NCBI GenBank assembly: GCA_022838705.1 | Contig: JALHJZ010000001.1 | Coordinates: forward strand, 602,689-666,688 | Source: Candidatus Bipolaricaulota bacterium | Lineage (GTDB): Bacteria > Bipolaricaulota > Bipolaricaulia > Bipolaricaulales > Bipolaricaulaceae | Length of the DNA: 64,000 nucleotides | Direction of reading: 5' to 3' | Notes under the pieces: generated by a model | The model's input: only the letters and a program-made list of their open reading frames with translations | Told to the model about the DNA's origin: nothing | Database searches by the model: none | Shown: piece by piece, positions 16,790-27,594 of the stretch | Layout of the letters: each line of letters begins with the position of its first letter | Position numbering within the stretch: position 1 is the stretch's first letter | Position numbers and translations under genes: made by a program

Positions 16790-17079
16790 GTTCCCTCCCG
16801 TTCTGGAACCATCTCCAGGGCATCCTTGGGGCAGATCGCCGCGCACAGCCCGCACCCCTTGCAGTGGTCGTAGTCAATCCCCGTCATCTTCCCCGCAGTG
16901 AGGACGATCGAATCGTCCGGGCAATGGAGCCAACACTGGAAGCACTGGATGCACTTCTCCTCGTTCCAAATCGGGCGCTCGGCCCGCCAGCTCCCCGTCT
17001 TGTTGAGCTCCCGCGCCGCCCCTCCGGGGACGACCCCGCCCAAGGGGAGATCCTTCCAGCCCTTGAGTTCATCGGCCAT
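16777..17079 (-). CDS. porD: pyruvate (2-oxoacid):ferredoxin oxidoreductase, delta (ferredoxin) subunit
   Basis: The 100-residue protein carries two complete [4Fe-4S] motifs, CIQCFQCWLHCP (C43, C46, C49, C53) and CKGCGLCAAICP (C73, C76, C79, C83). It transfers electrons from the ThDP site to free ferredoxin. It overlaps porA by 13 bases and the end of porG by 11 bases, so all four subunits are translationally coupled. Confidence 0.94.
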   Translation of the reverse strand: MADELKGWKDLPLGGVVPGGAARELNKTGSWRAERPIWNEEKCIQCFQCWLHCPDDSIVLTAGKMTGIDYDHCKGCGLCAAICPKDALEMVPEREGTCAK

Positions 17080-17635
17080 GGCTTGCCCCCTTTGCTGCCT
17101 CGTACGCCATCCGCAGCGCGGCGATGTTCTTTTCCAGCATGTCGCGGGACATGCGTTCCCCCATCGTTGCCCGAACCTCCTCCTCCACGAGCTTCCAGGG
17201 GGTGCCGAGCACAGCGGTCACCGCCCCGAGCATGGGGATGTTGGCGAACCCTGTTCCCGCCTCGCGGGCGATCCGGTCCGCGTCGAGGACGACGATTCGG
17301 CCCGTGTAGCCGGTGCGGCGGCGGATCTCCTCAGCCGAACAGGAGGTGTTGACGATGAGCGTGCCATCGGGATGCAGCCCGTCGGCAGGTCTCTCCGCGG
17401 TGAGGAGCGATTCATCCACCACCACGGCGATGTCCGGCGCGTACACCGCAGAGTGGACGAGGATTGCGTCATCGGCGAGCCGGTTATAGGCCCGGATCGG
17501 GGCCCCCGACCGCTCGGGGCCGAACTCGGGGAAGGACTGCACGAACTTGCCCTCGCGCAGGTTGATCTGGGCGAGGATCTGGGACGCGGTCTTCGCTCCC
17601 TGCCCCCCTCGCCCGTGCCAGCGAATTTCCTTCAT
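17069..17635 (-). CDS. porG: pyruvate (2-oxoacid):ferredoxin oxidoreductase, gamma subunit
   Basis: The 188-residue protein begins MKEIRWHGRGGQGAKTA, the standard gamma-subunit glycine-rich start, followed by FPEFGPERSGAPI. It is the first gene of the porGDAB operon. An AAAGGAGGG ribosome site and a perfect TATAAT box (17667-17662 on the minus strand) lie just upstream, so this is where transcription begins. In contrast to many single genes nearby it has a leader of about 20 bases with a Shine-Dalgarno site. Confidence 0.93.
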   Translation of the reverse strand: MKEIRWHGRGGQGAKTASQILAQINLREGKFVQSFPEFGPERSGAPIRAYNRLADDAILVHSAVYAPDIAVVVDESLLTAERPADGLHPDGTLIVNTSCSAEEIRRRTGYTGRIVVLDADRIAREAGTGFANIPMLGAVTAVLGTPWKLVEEEVRATMGERMSRDMLEKNIAALRMAYEAAKGASHGR

Positions 17636-17661
17636 CGAGACCCTCCTTTGCAGGTGGGGTC

Positions 17662-17667
17662 ATTATA
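17662..17667 (-). promoter_or_regulatory. -10 box of the porGDAB operon
   Basis: A perfect TATAAT on the minus strand lies 26 bases before the porG ATG, with the ribosome site AAAGGAGGG between them. I see no good -35 hexamer. Confidence 0.6.
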
Positions 17668-17744
17668 GCCCACGCGGCGCGGTTTCTCCCCCAGGACCGC
17701 GTCCTCGGTGGTCAGGCCGAGCGCGGAGAACCCCCTATCGACGA

Positions 17745-17771
17745 GGGGCCCGGCCTCGTCGGCCGGGCCCC
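17745..17771 (-). terminator. strong hairpin after the PKD/PEGA surface-protein gene
   Basis: An 11-base perfect stem (GGGGCCCGGCC and its complement) closes a five-base loop, 25 bases after the stop of the 17796-19886 gene and before the por promoter. No U-run follows, so factor-independent termination is plausible but not certain. Confidence 0.6.
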
Positions 17772-17795
17772 CATCATCCACGGAGCGCGGGAGTC

Positions 17796-19886
17796 TTATA
17801 TCCCCTCGAGCGCCCCGATCGTCGTCTGCCAGAACACGATCCGCACGAACTCCGTGTAGGAGAGGGCGGACCCGATTCGGAAGTTGAGCGAGGGGACCAA
17901 CGCCCCGCTGTACCCCTCTGGGCTTCCCACGACGAGCGGGTTCAGGGGTGGGTTGATCCCCAACTGCCGCAGCCGCACGAATCCCGGCGAGCGGTCGAAG
18001 TCCCCATCTCCGTCCATGTCCAGCTGCAGGTCCAGGTAGATCGAGGTCGCATTGCGGACCTGGAACGAGTGGGTGATCCGGCCCGAGGTCACAGAGCCTG
18101 TGAACACGATCCGCCACCCCTCGCTCACCGGTTCGGGGACGAGCCCCAGCGGGACCGGGCCGGTATCCGTGGACACGTTGATGAATTCGCCATCCGTGCG
18201 GAGCTCAACGCGGTAGCTCCGCGGCGTGCTCCAGGTCGAGGCCCCGTTCACCGTGATCCGCCACGTGTCGGTGCCCCACACGTAGATTCCGGGGACGGCC
18301 ATCGCCGGCATCCCAGGAGGCCCTGCCACCGCGATCATCAGGGGCTGGGTCATCTGCCCCGTGGCTCCTTCGTTGTCGGTGACGTAGAGGGTCGCGTTGT
18401 ACGCCCCGGCCACGGCGTAGGCCCACGAAACGATCGGTCCGGCGAGATCCACCGCCCCATCGCCGTTCAGATCCCAAGCGTAGGCGACGATGGTCCCATC
18501 AGGGTCGTAGGAGGTGGTGCCGTTGAACGTGACCGTTGTCCCGACGGTCGGGGAGACAGGGTTGTACGTGAACTGCGCCACCGGTGGCCGGTTCATGACG
18601 AGCGGCGTGACGACGACCGTCTGCGTGGTCTGGCCGGTGGCCCCCTGGTCGTCGGTCACGACGAGGCGCACCGTGTACGTACCCGGCGTCGCGTACTGCC
18701 AGAACGTCACTGTGCCGGTGCGATCGAAGATCCCGTCGTTCTGGAAGTCCCACTGGTAGGCCGCGATCGCTCCATCCGGATCGAACGAGGCACCGCCATC
18801 GAACTGGATCCAGTCGCCGGGCCGCGGGGCGGTGGGCGTGTAGGCGAACCGCGCGACCGGTGGCTGGTTCATCGCCGCCACCGTCACGGGCTGGGTCCTC
18901 TGCCCGGTTGCTCCCAGGCCGTCCGTCACCACGAGGCGCACCGGATACGTGCCCGCCACGGGGAATGTCCACGTCGCGGTCACACCCGTCCGATCGAACA
19001 CGCCATCGCCGTTGAAGTCCCACTGGTAGGTCACGATGGTCCCGTCGGGATCGTAGGACGAAGCGGCGCTGAACGAGACAGGCGCCCCTGGGGTGGGAAC
19101 CGGCGGCGTGAACGTGAACTGTGCCACCGGAGGCTGGTTTGCCGGGCCGGTCGGCGCGAGGACCACATCCAAGGTCCGGGTTCCCCCCGCTACAAGGTAC
19201 ACCCGCGCCGTGTAGTCCCCGTATCCTGTCTTGCGGATGAGGATATCGTGGAACCCCGGCACGAGGTTCAGGGTCCGGGGGGTATAGCCGCGGAAGATGC
19301 CGTCCACGTAGAGTTTGGCCGTTGCCGGCGAGGTGCGCACGATGAGCGTGCCATAGCCGGGCGCAGGCCCGGACACGATCTCGAAGTTTGTGAAGTCGAA
19401 CGCCCGCTGGGTTGGCTCGGGGACGAGCCCGAGGACCTGCACCTGCACATCCTCCGGGTCCGCCCCGAGGAGGGGGAACGGCTCGCCTGGGGAGAACCCG
19501 GCGAGGCTGCTGATCGGCTGGGTCGAAGCGATGATCCACAGCCACTCCGTGCCCAGGGGAGGGTTCACCGTGAACTGGTACCCCTTCCCCGGAGTGGGGA
19601 TGGTGTGCGTCCCCGCGGGGAAGTAGTTCTGGGACTCGTACTGGTTGGGGAAGATCTGGTAGCTATTCCCATCCGGCTGTTGGTCCACGATGATGATGTA
19701 GGCGGCCTTATTGAGGGTGAACGTGATCTTCACCGTCTCCCCGACGGCGTAGACCGGCTTGTCGGTGGTGATCGTGACCACGAGGTCGCCCGCCGGCGGC
19801 TCGACCACGATCCCCAACGGTTCCACCTGGCCCACGGCGGCGACGCCGATGGCCAGGACGAGCGCTAGGGTCCACATCTGTTTCAT
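17796..19886 (-). CDS. secreted surface protein with DUF4384-like, PEGA and three PKD domains
   Basis: The 696-residue protein has a Sec signal peptide (MKQMWTLALVLAIGVAAVGQ) without a lipobox. Residues about 35-150 resemble DUF4384 (a beta domain with DKPVYAVGETVKITF and IFPNQ). A PEGA domain follows at about 180-245 (VDGIFRGYTP). Then come three PKD domains (about 250-520), each with the SYDPDG/SFDPDG and YQWDF or YAWDL pattern. The last 170 residues are unassigned and contain a DMDGDGDFDRS acidic loop that could bind calcium. Such proteins are exported and mediate surface binding or assembly. It is the last gene of the operon led by the ECF sigma factor; AAGGAGGTCG precedes the ATG. Confidence 0.8.
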   Translation of the reverse strand: MKQMWTLALVLAIGVAAVGQVEPLGIVVEPPAGDLVVTITTDKPVYAVGETVKITFTLNKAAYIIIVDQQPDGNSYQIFPNQYESQNYFPAGTHTIPTPGKGYQFTVNPPLGTEWLWIIASTQPISSLAGFSPGEPFPLLGADPEDVQVQVLGLVPEPTQRAFDFTNFEIVSGPAPGYGTLIVRTSPATAKLYVDGIFRGYTPRTLNLVPGFHDILIRKTGYGDYTARVYLVAGGTRTLDVVLAPTGPANQPPVAQFTFTPPVPTPGAPVSFSAASSYDPDGTIVTYQWDFNGDGVFDRTGVTATWTFPVAGTYPVRLVVTDGLGATGQRTQPVTVAAMNQPPVARFAYTPTAPRPGDWIQFDGGASFDPDGAIAAYQWDFQNDGIFDRTGTVTFWQYATPGTYTVRLVVTDDQGATGQTTQTVVVTPLVMNRPPVAQFTYNPVSPTVGTTVTFNGTTSYDPDGTIVAYAWDLNGDGAVDLAGPIVSWAYAVAGAYNATLYVTDNEGATGQMTQPLMIAVAGPPGMPAMAVPGIYVWGTDTWRITVNGASTWSTPRSYRVELRTDGEFINVSTDTGPVPLGLVPEPVSEGWRIVFTGSVTSGRITHSFQVRNATSIYLDLQLDMDGDGDFDRSPGFVRLRQLGINPPLNPLVVGSPEGYSGALVPSLNFRIGSALSYTEFVRIVFWQTTIGALEGI

Positions 19887-19901
19887 GTTCCTCGACCTCC
19901 T

Positions 19902-20573
19902 TTAAAGGATAGGTCCATACGCCTGACGTGCGATCTGCTCCACGAGCTCCGGTGTGAGCGCGGTGAGCAACGGATCCACGAGGCTCGGCTCGAGCACCGA
20001 CCCCCGCAACTTTTGGAAGCGAGAGCGCACGAACGCCTCCAACGGTTCCCGTGGCTGGCTGAGCACGAAATCCCCCACGGCCCATGCCATCTCCACAACA
20101 AGCCGGTCCTGGGGAAGGAGTGGGCCTCCCGGCCCCTGAGGCCCCACCCCGACGATGTCATACTGGATGAGCACCTGCTGGCTCGCCACGAGGAGGTTGG
20201 AGCGGATGCGAAGGTTCGTCATCACTGCCTCCCACGGCTGCCCCATCTTGAGCACCTTCAACACATCGTTCATCAGCGCGTCCACCATGAACCCCCGTTC
20301 GAGCGCGCGGTACACGACCGAGAGGGCCTCCTCGGCCTGAGGCGGGGGCAAGGTGGCAAGCTCGCGGAGGAAGGGGAGGCTCACCGCCGGAGTCGCCCGT
20401 CCCGTGGCGAGGCCCGCCCCCAGGAGCGGAGCCAACGAGGCCTTCAGTGCCGCGGAGATCGGCATCCCCTGGAGGAATTGGAGGACCTCCTCCGAGGTGG
20501 GAGCCGGCGCCAGGGGGACCTGAGCCACGGCCCCCACCGTGAGCAGGGCGACGGCCACGGCGAGCCCCCTCAC
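19902..20573 (-). CDS. secreted protein of unknown function
   Basis: The 223-residue protein starts with GTG 20573, overlapping the previous stop as GTGA, and has a signal peptide (MRGLAVAVALLTVGAVAQ). The mature part is helix-rich, with repeated short amphipathic segments (EEVLQFLQGMPISAALKASL, AEEALSVVYRALERG, VEMAWAVGDFVLS). There are no cysteines and no motif that I recognise. Its place between a membrane CBM48 protein and a PKD surface protein, under one ECF sigma factor, suggests an envelope role. Confidence 0.65.
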   Translation of the reverse strand: MRGLAVAVALLTVGAVAQVPLAPAPTSEEVLQFLQGMPISAALKASLAPLLGAGLATGRATPAVSLPFLRELATLPPPQAEEALSVVYRALERGFMVDALMNDVLKVLKMGQPWEAVMTNLRIRSNLLVASQQVLIQYDIVGVGPQGPGGPLLPQDRLVVEMAWAVGDFVLSQPREPLEAFVRSRFQKLRGSVLEPSLVDPLLTALTPELVEQIARQAYGPIL

Positions 20574-21106
20574 AGCCCCTCCCCTCCGATGTAGCGCACC
20601 GACACGTACTCCCCGAACGTGCGCACGTACTCGGCCGCGCGCGGATCCTGCCCCACCCAGCGGCCGTCCACGACGAACGCGTACTCGTACCGCCCCGGCG
20701 GGAGGGCCACCGTCACCGTCCACACGCCGTCCCCATCGTGGTCGAACAGGTTGATCGGCTGCCAGGCCGAGAAGTCCCCGACCACGCTGACCTCCTTCGC
20801 CCCCGGCGCCGCGACGGTGAACAGGTTCGCCCCCGCGGAGGGGAGCGGGTTCCCGCCGAGGAAGGAGAACCTCCCGATCAGCACCCCCACCGCGAGGATG
20901 GCCACCCCGCCGGCAAGGGCCCATCCCAGGCGGATCCGGGGCTGGGCGATGGCCGCGGAGGCCCGCCTTCGCCACGACGGGCGAGGGGCCGGTTGGGCCA
21001 GCTGGCGGATAACCCGCCCCTCCAACCCCTCCACGGCGGGGAGGCCTTCCTCCACTTCCCGGGCGATCGCCCTCCGGATCAGAGGGTCCAGTTCATCCAA
21101 CGGCAT
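20570..21106 (-). CDS. membrane protein with extracytoplasmic CBM48/AMPK-type carbohydrate-binding domain, possible anti-sigma factor
   Basis: The 178-residue protein has an N-terminal cytoplasmic part (about 60 residues, charged, MPLDELDPLIRRAIAREVEEG), one membrane helix (about 61-80, ALAGGVAILAVGVLIG) and a C-terminal glycogen-binding-like beta domain (about 95-170: VSVVGDFSAWQPINL, GVWTVTVALPPGRYEYAFVVDGRW). The layout (cytoplasmic piece, one helix, sensor domain) and the 14-base overlap with the sigma-factor gene suggest an anti-sigma factor that reads a carbohydrate or envelope signal. It lacks the zinc-finger Cys/His pattern. The role is inference. Confidence 0.7.
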   Translation of the reverse strand: MPLDELDPLIRRAIAREVEEGLPAVEGLEGRVIRQLAQPAPRPSWRRRASAAIAQPRIRLGWALAGGVAILAVGVLIGRFSFLGGNPLPSAGANLFTVAAPGAKEVSVVGDFSAWQPINLFDHDGDGVWTVTVALPPGRYEYAFVVDGRWVGQDPRAAEYVRTFGEYVSVRYIGGEGL

Positions 21107-21635
21107 CCCGAATCACCCCCCGTGCCGCAAGTTCCGCTCGCACCAGGGCTCGCGCCCGGTGCAACCGTGTCTTGACCGTGCCCAGCCGCAGGCCGAGCAC
21201 ATCCCCGATCTCCTCGAGCGGTAAATCGTGCCAGTAGCGGAGGACGAGCGGGGCCCGGTACGACTCGGGAAGGCCCCACACCGCCTCGCGTATGCTCTGC
21301 TCCATCTCTTCTTGCCACACCGCCTGGGCGGGGTCCTCCGCCCACACCTCCTTCGGGAGCGGGTCCCGCCGGCGCTTGCGCAGCGCGTTCTTCGCCACGT
21401 TGGCCGTCACCGTGAACAACCACGTCGAGAACTTGCGGGACAGATCGTACCGGTCCAGTCGCTCGTAGGCGCGGACGAACGCATCCTGGACCGCGTCCTC
21501 GGCGTCGGCGCGGTTCCGGAGGATCGCCACCGCGATCCCGAACGCGGCCTCCTTGTACCGGCTCACGATCTCCCCCCATGCCTCCAGGTCGCCGTTCAGG
21601 CTCCGCTGGATGAGCTCAAGTTCCCCGTCGGGCAC
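21093..21635 (-). CDS. ECF-family RNA polymerase sigma factor
   Basis: The 180-residue protein has region 2 (AEDAVQDAFVRAYERLDRYD, then KFSTWLFTVTANVAKN) and region 4 (GLPESYRAPLVLRYWHDLPLEEIGDVLGLRLGTVKTRLHRAR) and no other domain. GTG 21635 is chosen because AAGGAGGCGGG precedes it and the family N terminus (ELELIQRSLNGD) follows. A TATATT box at 21659-21654 lies upstream. It would direct transcription of this operon and perhaps of other envelope genes. Confidence 0.93.
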   Translation of the reverse strand: MPDGELELIQRSLNGDLEAWGEIVSRYKEAAFGIAVAILRNRADAEDAVQDAFVRAYERLDRYDLSRKFSTWLFTVTANVAKNALRKRRRDPLPKEVWAEDPAQAVWQEEMEQSIREAVWGLPESYRAPLVLRYWHDLPLEEIGDVLGLRLGTVKTRLHRARALVRAELAARGVIRDAVG

Positions 21636-21653
21636 CCCGCCTCCTTCCACGGC

Positions 21654-21659
21654 AATATA
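21654..21659 (-). promoter_or_regulatory. candidate -10 box of the ECF sigma operon
   Basis: TATATT on the minus strand lies about 18 bases before the GTG start, with the ribosome site between. A GCGAAACC sequence about 20 bases further upstream could alternatively be an ECF-type -35 element. Confidence 0.35.
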
Positions 21660-21803
21660 CACCGTGCTGCAAAGCGGGGTTTCGCCTGGACACGTGTCCG
21701 CCCACCGATGGACGGAACCGCGGTCAAGAGTTCCCTGTATTCTCATGAGAGAGGCGGGGCTCGGGCTACGCTCGCCCCAGCTGCAATGACGAAGGAGGTC
21801 GGT

Positions 21804-22745
21804 ATGCGTAGGATTTGGAAGATAGGGCTCGTGGTGGTCTTCGGGCTAGGGCTTGCCGGGTGTGCGTGGCTGTTCGCCCCGCCTCAGGCCGTCCTCACGG
21901 CAGACCGTTACTCCGGGACGGCTCCGCTTCACGTGCAGTTCGATCTGTCAGGCTCCACTGGGGATATTGTGAGCTACACCCTCACGTTCGGGGATGGTTC
22001 AGACCCAGCAACGGGGCTCGGCATCACTGTTGCGGTCCTTTACACCTACGCCAACCCTGGCACCTACACCGCAACCCTGACGGTCCAGGACGCGCGGGGG
22101 CGGACGAGCTCCGCGTCGGTGGTGATCATGGTGAGCGCAGCGCCGACAGCGGCCGTGAGCCTGGGGGCGTTCCCCGCTCTCGGGTCCGCACCGCTCACCG
22201 TGGACTTCTCGGCTACCATCACCGCCGCGCCGGGACGGAGGATCAAGCATCTCGCGCTCGACTACGGGGATGGGGAGCCCGAGTATGAGGCGGATGTGGA
22301 CTTCGAGAATTACAGCGGGCCGATCGTGAGCCATGAGTACGCTGACCCGGACACGTACACGGCGACCCTCACCGTCACCGACGACGCCTCTCCTGCCCAG
22401 ACCTTCACCGCCACGGCGACGATCACCGTGACCAGCCCCCCGCCGGAGATCATCTCCTTTACTGCCGATCCGCAGACCCCCTCTGTGGGCGCCGATGTCA
22501 CGTTCGCGTTCGAAGCCGAGGCTGGGGATGCCCGCAAGCTGGTGAAGTGGGAGCTCCGCTCCGGCGATGGCTACGTGGTGACGGTAAATCTCCCCACGCC
22601 AGTCATCAACCTGAACGTGACCTACAACCACACATACGATCAGACTGGTTCGTACACGGCGACGGTGAAGGTGTGGGACGACAACACCCCTACCGCGAAC
22701 ACGGCCGAGGCAGACCTCGATGTGGACGTTGTAGACGTGCACTAG
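21804..22745 (+). CDS. PKD-domain lipoprotein
   Basis: The 313-residue protein begins with a lipoprotein signal (MRRIWKIGLVVVFGLGLAGC) with the lipobox LAGC and Cys 20 as the acylated residue. Three PKD-type Ig folds follow, with SGTAPLHVQFDLSGS, SAPLTVDFSATI and VGADVTFAFEAEA as strand starts and repeated TYTATLTV edges. ATG 21804 has a perfect AAGGAGG five bases upstream. It is divergent from the sigma-factor operon. It is probably anchored in the outer or cytoplasmic membrane and faces outward. A perfect hairpin terminator follows. Confidence 0.85.
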   Translation: MRRIWKIGLVVVFGLGLAGCAWLFAPPQAVLTADRYSGTAPLHVQFDLSGSTGDIVSYTLTFGDGSDPATGLGITVAVLYTYANPGTYTATLTVQDARGRTSSASVVIMVSAAPTAAVSLGAFPALGSAPLTVDFSATITAAPGRRIKHLALDYGDGEPEYEADVDFENYSGPIVSHEYADPDTYTATLTVTDDASPAQTFTATATITVTSPPPEIISFTADPQTPSVGADVTFAFEAEAGDARKLVKWELRSGDGYVVTVNLPTPVINLNVTYNHTYDQTGSYTATVKVWDDNTPTANTAEADLDVDVVDVH

Positions 22746-22753
22746 CTCCGATT

Positions 22754-24214
22754 CTAGGTTCGCAGCCGACCTTCGCGGCCCCGCCCCGAGCGGGGCCGCT
22801 TTGTCCTGAGCCCGAGGACGAGGAGGATCCCGGCCAGGGCGAGCACCGGCCCGCCCCCAACGCGCACGTAGGGGGTTGGGCCTGTTCGTAACGGAACCTC
22901 CAGGACGGCGGTCCCCCTCGTCCAGGGGGGGAGGCGCTCGAGCTCCCGGCCGTCTGGCCCCCAGGCGCCGCTCACCCCGGTCTGGCCGATCTGAACGAGC
23001 GCCCGGCCCGTCTCCGCCGCCCGCAGCGCCCCCAGCGCGTAGTGCTCCCACAGGAGGCGCGTCTCCCCGAACCAGGCGTCGTTGGTGGGGACGAGGAGCA
23101 CCTCCGCCCCCGCCTGCGCGAGGGCGCGGCTGACCCCGGGGAATGTGGACTCGAAGCAGATCATGATCCCCAGGTTCCCCACTGGCCGCACCTCCTCCCC
23201 CGGGGTCTGGTCGAACGGGAGGAGCGGAGCGATGAGCGGGCCGAGCCCGATCTTCTCCCACAAGCCCCGCCCCGGCACATACTCCCCGAACGGGACGAGG
23301 CGCGTCTTGGCGTACGTGCCCATCACCTCCCCCCGGGGGGAGAGGACGAGGACCGTGTTGTAGATCTTCCCGTCGCGGAACTCCGCTGTCCCCACGAGGA
23401 CGGACGCCCCCACCTCGATCGCCGCGTCCTGGAACAGGGCCAAGTGGTCCCGCTCGTCGCGGAGCCACGGCCGCACGTTCTCGGGGAGGGCGATCAGGTC
23501 CACGGGGGGCGGCACCTGGGAGAGGAGCTCTCGGTAGAGGGCGAGGTGGCCCGGGAGGAGGTTTGGGTCGAGCTGTTCAAGCTTGGGAATGTTCGGTTGG
23601 ATGAGGGCCACGGTGAGGGTCCCTCCGTCCCGCGTCCCGGATGGGACGAGGCTCACGATGAACAGGACGAGGGGGCCGAGCGCTGCCCACGGGAGCCACC
23701 GTCGGTTGCGCACGCCACGGGCGAGGCACCCCGCCGTCCAGGCCACCCCGAGCGAGAGGAGCCACGGCCCGCCCCAGGCCGCCGCGGGGAGGAACGGCCC
23801 GCCCGCCATCGTCCCCGGCACGCTCCCCAACGTGACCCCCAACGGCCCGGCCGCGCGGAGGGCCTCGACGAGGACCCATCCGCCCGCCCATACGAGGGGG
23901 GAGCTCCACCGCCCGGCCACCGCTCCGAACAGGGCGAGGAACAGTCCCCCGTACACCGCGAGGGCGAGGCACATCGGGACCACCATCGCGCCCGCGAACG
24001 GCGAGAGGGAGGAGAGGGACGAGAACTCGAGCCCGAAGAACACGACCCCGCACAGGGCGCCGAGGCCCACCCCGCGCTTCGTCCCCGCCCCATCGAGGGC
24101 CCACAAGAAGGGGACGAGGGCGAGCCAGGCGAGCCATCCCAGCCCCGGGAAGAACGCCGCCCACAGGAGAAGGCTCGCTCCCAGCGCCCCCGGCCAGCGC
24201 CTCCCCCTGATCAC
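22754..24214 (-). CDS. lnt: apolipoprotein N-acyltransferase
   Basis: The 486-residue protein has about six N-terminal membrane helices and a C-terminal nitrilase-like domain with the catalytic triad Glu (LIALPENVR), Lys (YAKTRLVPFGEYVPG) and Cys (GIMICFES). It adds the third acyl chain to lipoproteins on the periplasmic side of the inner membrane, a step mainly found in diderm bacteria. The start is GTG 24214; a TATAAT box ends exactly six bases before it and there is no Shine-Dalgarno site. The terminal 47 bases overlap the hairpin that ends the convergent PKD lipoprotein gene. The divergent lgt gene completes the same pathway. Confidence 0.92.
   Translation of the reverse strand: MIRGRRWPGALGASLLLWAAFFPGLGWLAWLALVPFLWALDGAGTKRGVGLGALCGVVFFGLEFSSLSSLSPFAGAMVVPMCLALAVYGGLFLALFGAVAGRWSSPLVWAGGWVLVEALRAAGPLGVTLGSVPGTMAGGPFLPAAAWGGPWLLSLGVAWTAGCLARGVRNRRWLPWAALGPLVLFIVSLVPSGTRDGGTLTVALIQPNIPKLEQLDPNLLPGHLALYRELLSQVPPPVDLIALPENVRPWLRDERDHLALFQDAAIEVGASVLVGTAEFRDGKIYNTVLVLSPRGEVMGTYAKTRLVPFGEYVPGRGLWEKIGLGPLIAPLLPFDQTPGEEVRPVGNLGIMICFESTFPGVSRALAQAGAEVLLVPTNDAWFGETRLLWEHYALGALRAAETGRALVQIGQTGVSGAWGPDGRELERLPPWTRGTAVLEVPLRTGPTPYVRVGGGPVLALAGILLVLGLRTKRPRSGRGREGRLRT
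22775..22799. terminator. bidirectional hairpin terminator
   Basis: GCGGCCCCGC (22775-22784) and its exact complement (22790-22799) close a five-base loop; TTT follows on the plus strand. It lies in the gap between the PKD lipoprotein and the lnt stop codon's far side, inside the end of lnt, and can serve the plus-strand gene. Confidence 0.7.
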
Positions 24215-24219
24215 GATCC

Positions 24220-24229
24220 CATTATAATG
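24220..24229. promoter_or_regulatory. palindromic -10 box shared by lnt and lgt
   Basis: CATTATAATG is a perfect palindrome and contains TATAAT on both strands (24223-24228 on plus, 24226-24221 on minus). On the minus strand it ends six bases before the lnt GTG; on the plus strand it ends 19 bases before the lgt ATG at 24248. No clear -35 hexamers flank it. Confidence 0.65.
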
Positions 24230-24247
24230 GCCGCTCGGTGACCGTTG

Positions 24248-25021
24248 ATGCATCCCATCCTTCTGAGGTTGGGGCCGATTGAAATCCGGTACTACGGCCT
24301 CATGTACGTGATCTCGTTCGTGCTCGGGTACTTCATCGTCCGCGCTGAGGCCCGCCGCCGGGGGGTGTTCTCGCAGCCCGATGACGTGCTCGACCTCTTC
24401 CTCGTCGTCATCCCCCTCGGGATCCTGTTCGCGCGCCTGTACTATGTGGCCTTCCAGTGGGACTGGTACCGCAGCGCGCCGTGGGAAGTGTTTATGATCT
24501 GGCACGGGGGCCTGGCGATCCACGGCGGGATCATCGGCGGCGTAGTGGGGTTCCTCATCGTCGCCCGCTGGAAGAAGGTCCCGTTCTGGCGCCTCGCCGA
24601 CGCGGTGGTTCCCGCCCTCATCCTTGGGCAGGTGCTGGGCCGGATCGGGAACTTCCTGAACGGGGACGCGTTCGGGACCCCAACGGACCTCCCGTGGGGG
24701 ATCGTGTTCCCCACTTCCTCCCCCGCCGGCGCGACCTACCCCGGTCTCCCCCTCCACCCCGCGATGCTGTACGAGGCCATCGGGAACCTCCTCCTCTTTG
24801 CCCTCCTCTGGAAGCTGCGCACGCGGCCGGCGAAGGATGGGTTCCTGGCCGCCACGTACTTCATCGGCTACGGTGCGGTGCGGTTCGCGTGCGAGTTCTT
24901 CCGCGGGGATGCCCTCATGCTCGGCCCGTTCCGGGCGGCCCAGGTGGTGAGCGTCCTCCTCATCGTAGCGTTCGGGGCATGGCTTCTCGTGGACCGCCTG
25001 TGGCGGCCCGCGCGCGCCTGA
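24248..25021 (+). CDS. lgt: phosphatidylglycerol-prolipoprotein diacylglyceryl transferase
   Basis: The 257-residue membrane enzyme has the Lgt signature GRIGNFLNGDAFG with the essential Arg and Asn, HGGLAIHGG in the catalytic loop, and the usual seven helices. It attaches diacylglycerol to the lipobox Cys of prolipoproteins, the first step before LspA and Lnt. ATG 24248 gives the family N terminus MHPILLRLGPIEIRYYG; a TTG one codon earlier is unlikely. No Shine-Dalgarno site is visible. Confidence 0.95.
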   Translation: MHPILLRLGPIEIRYYGLMYVISFVLGYFIVRAEARRRGVFSQPDDVLDLFLVVIPLGILFARLYYVAFQWDWYRSAPWEVFMIWHGGLAIHGGIIGGVVGFLIVARWKKVPFWRLADAVVPALILGQVLGRIGNFLNGDAFGTPTDLPWGIVFPTSSPAGATYPGLPLHPAMLYEAIGNLLLFALLWKLRTRPAKDGFLAATYFIGYGAVRFACEFFRGDALMLGPFRAAQVVSVLLIVAFGAWLLVDRLWRPARA

Positions 25022-25035
25022 CCGACAATCCTCCC

Positions 25036-27580
<2,545 letters not shown>

Positions 27581-27594
<14 letters not shown>

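Noticed and set aside
17547..19868. A 773-codon open frame antisense to the PKD/PEGA surface protein
   Set aside because: The repeats seen in it are the mirror of the PKD repeats; codon positions fit the minus-strand gene only.
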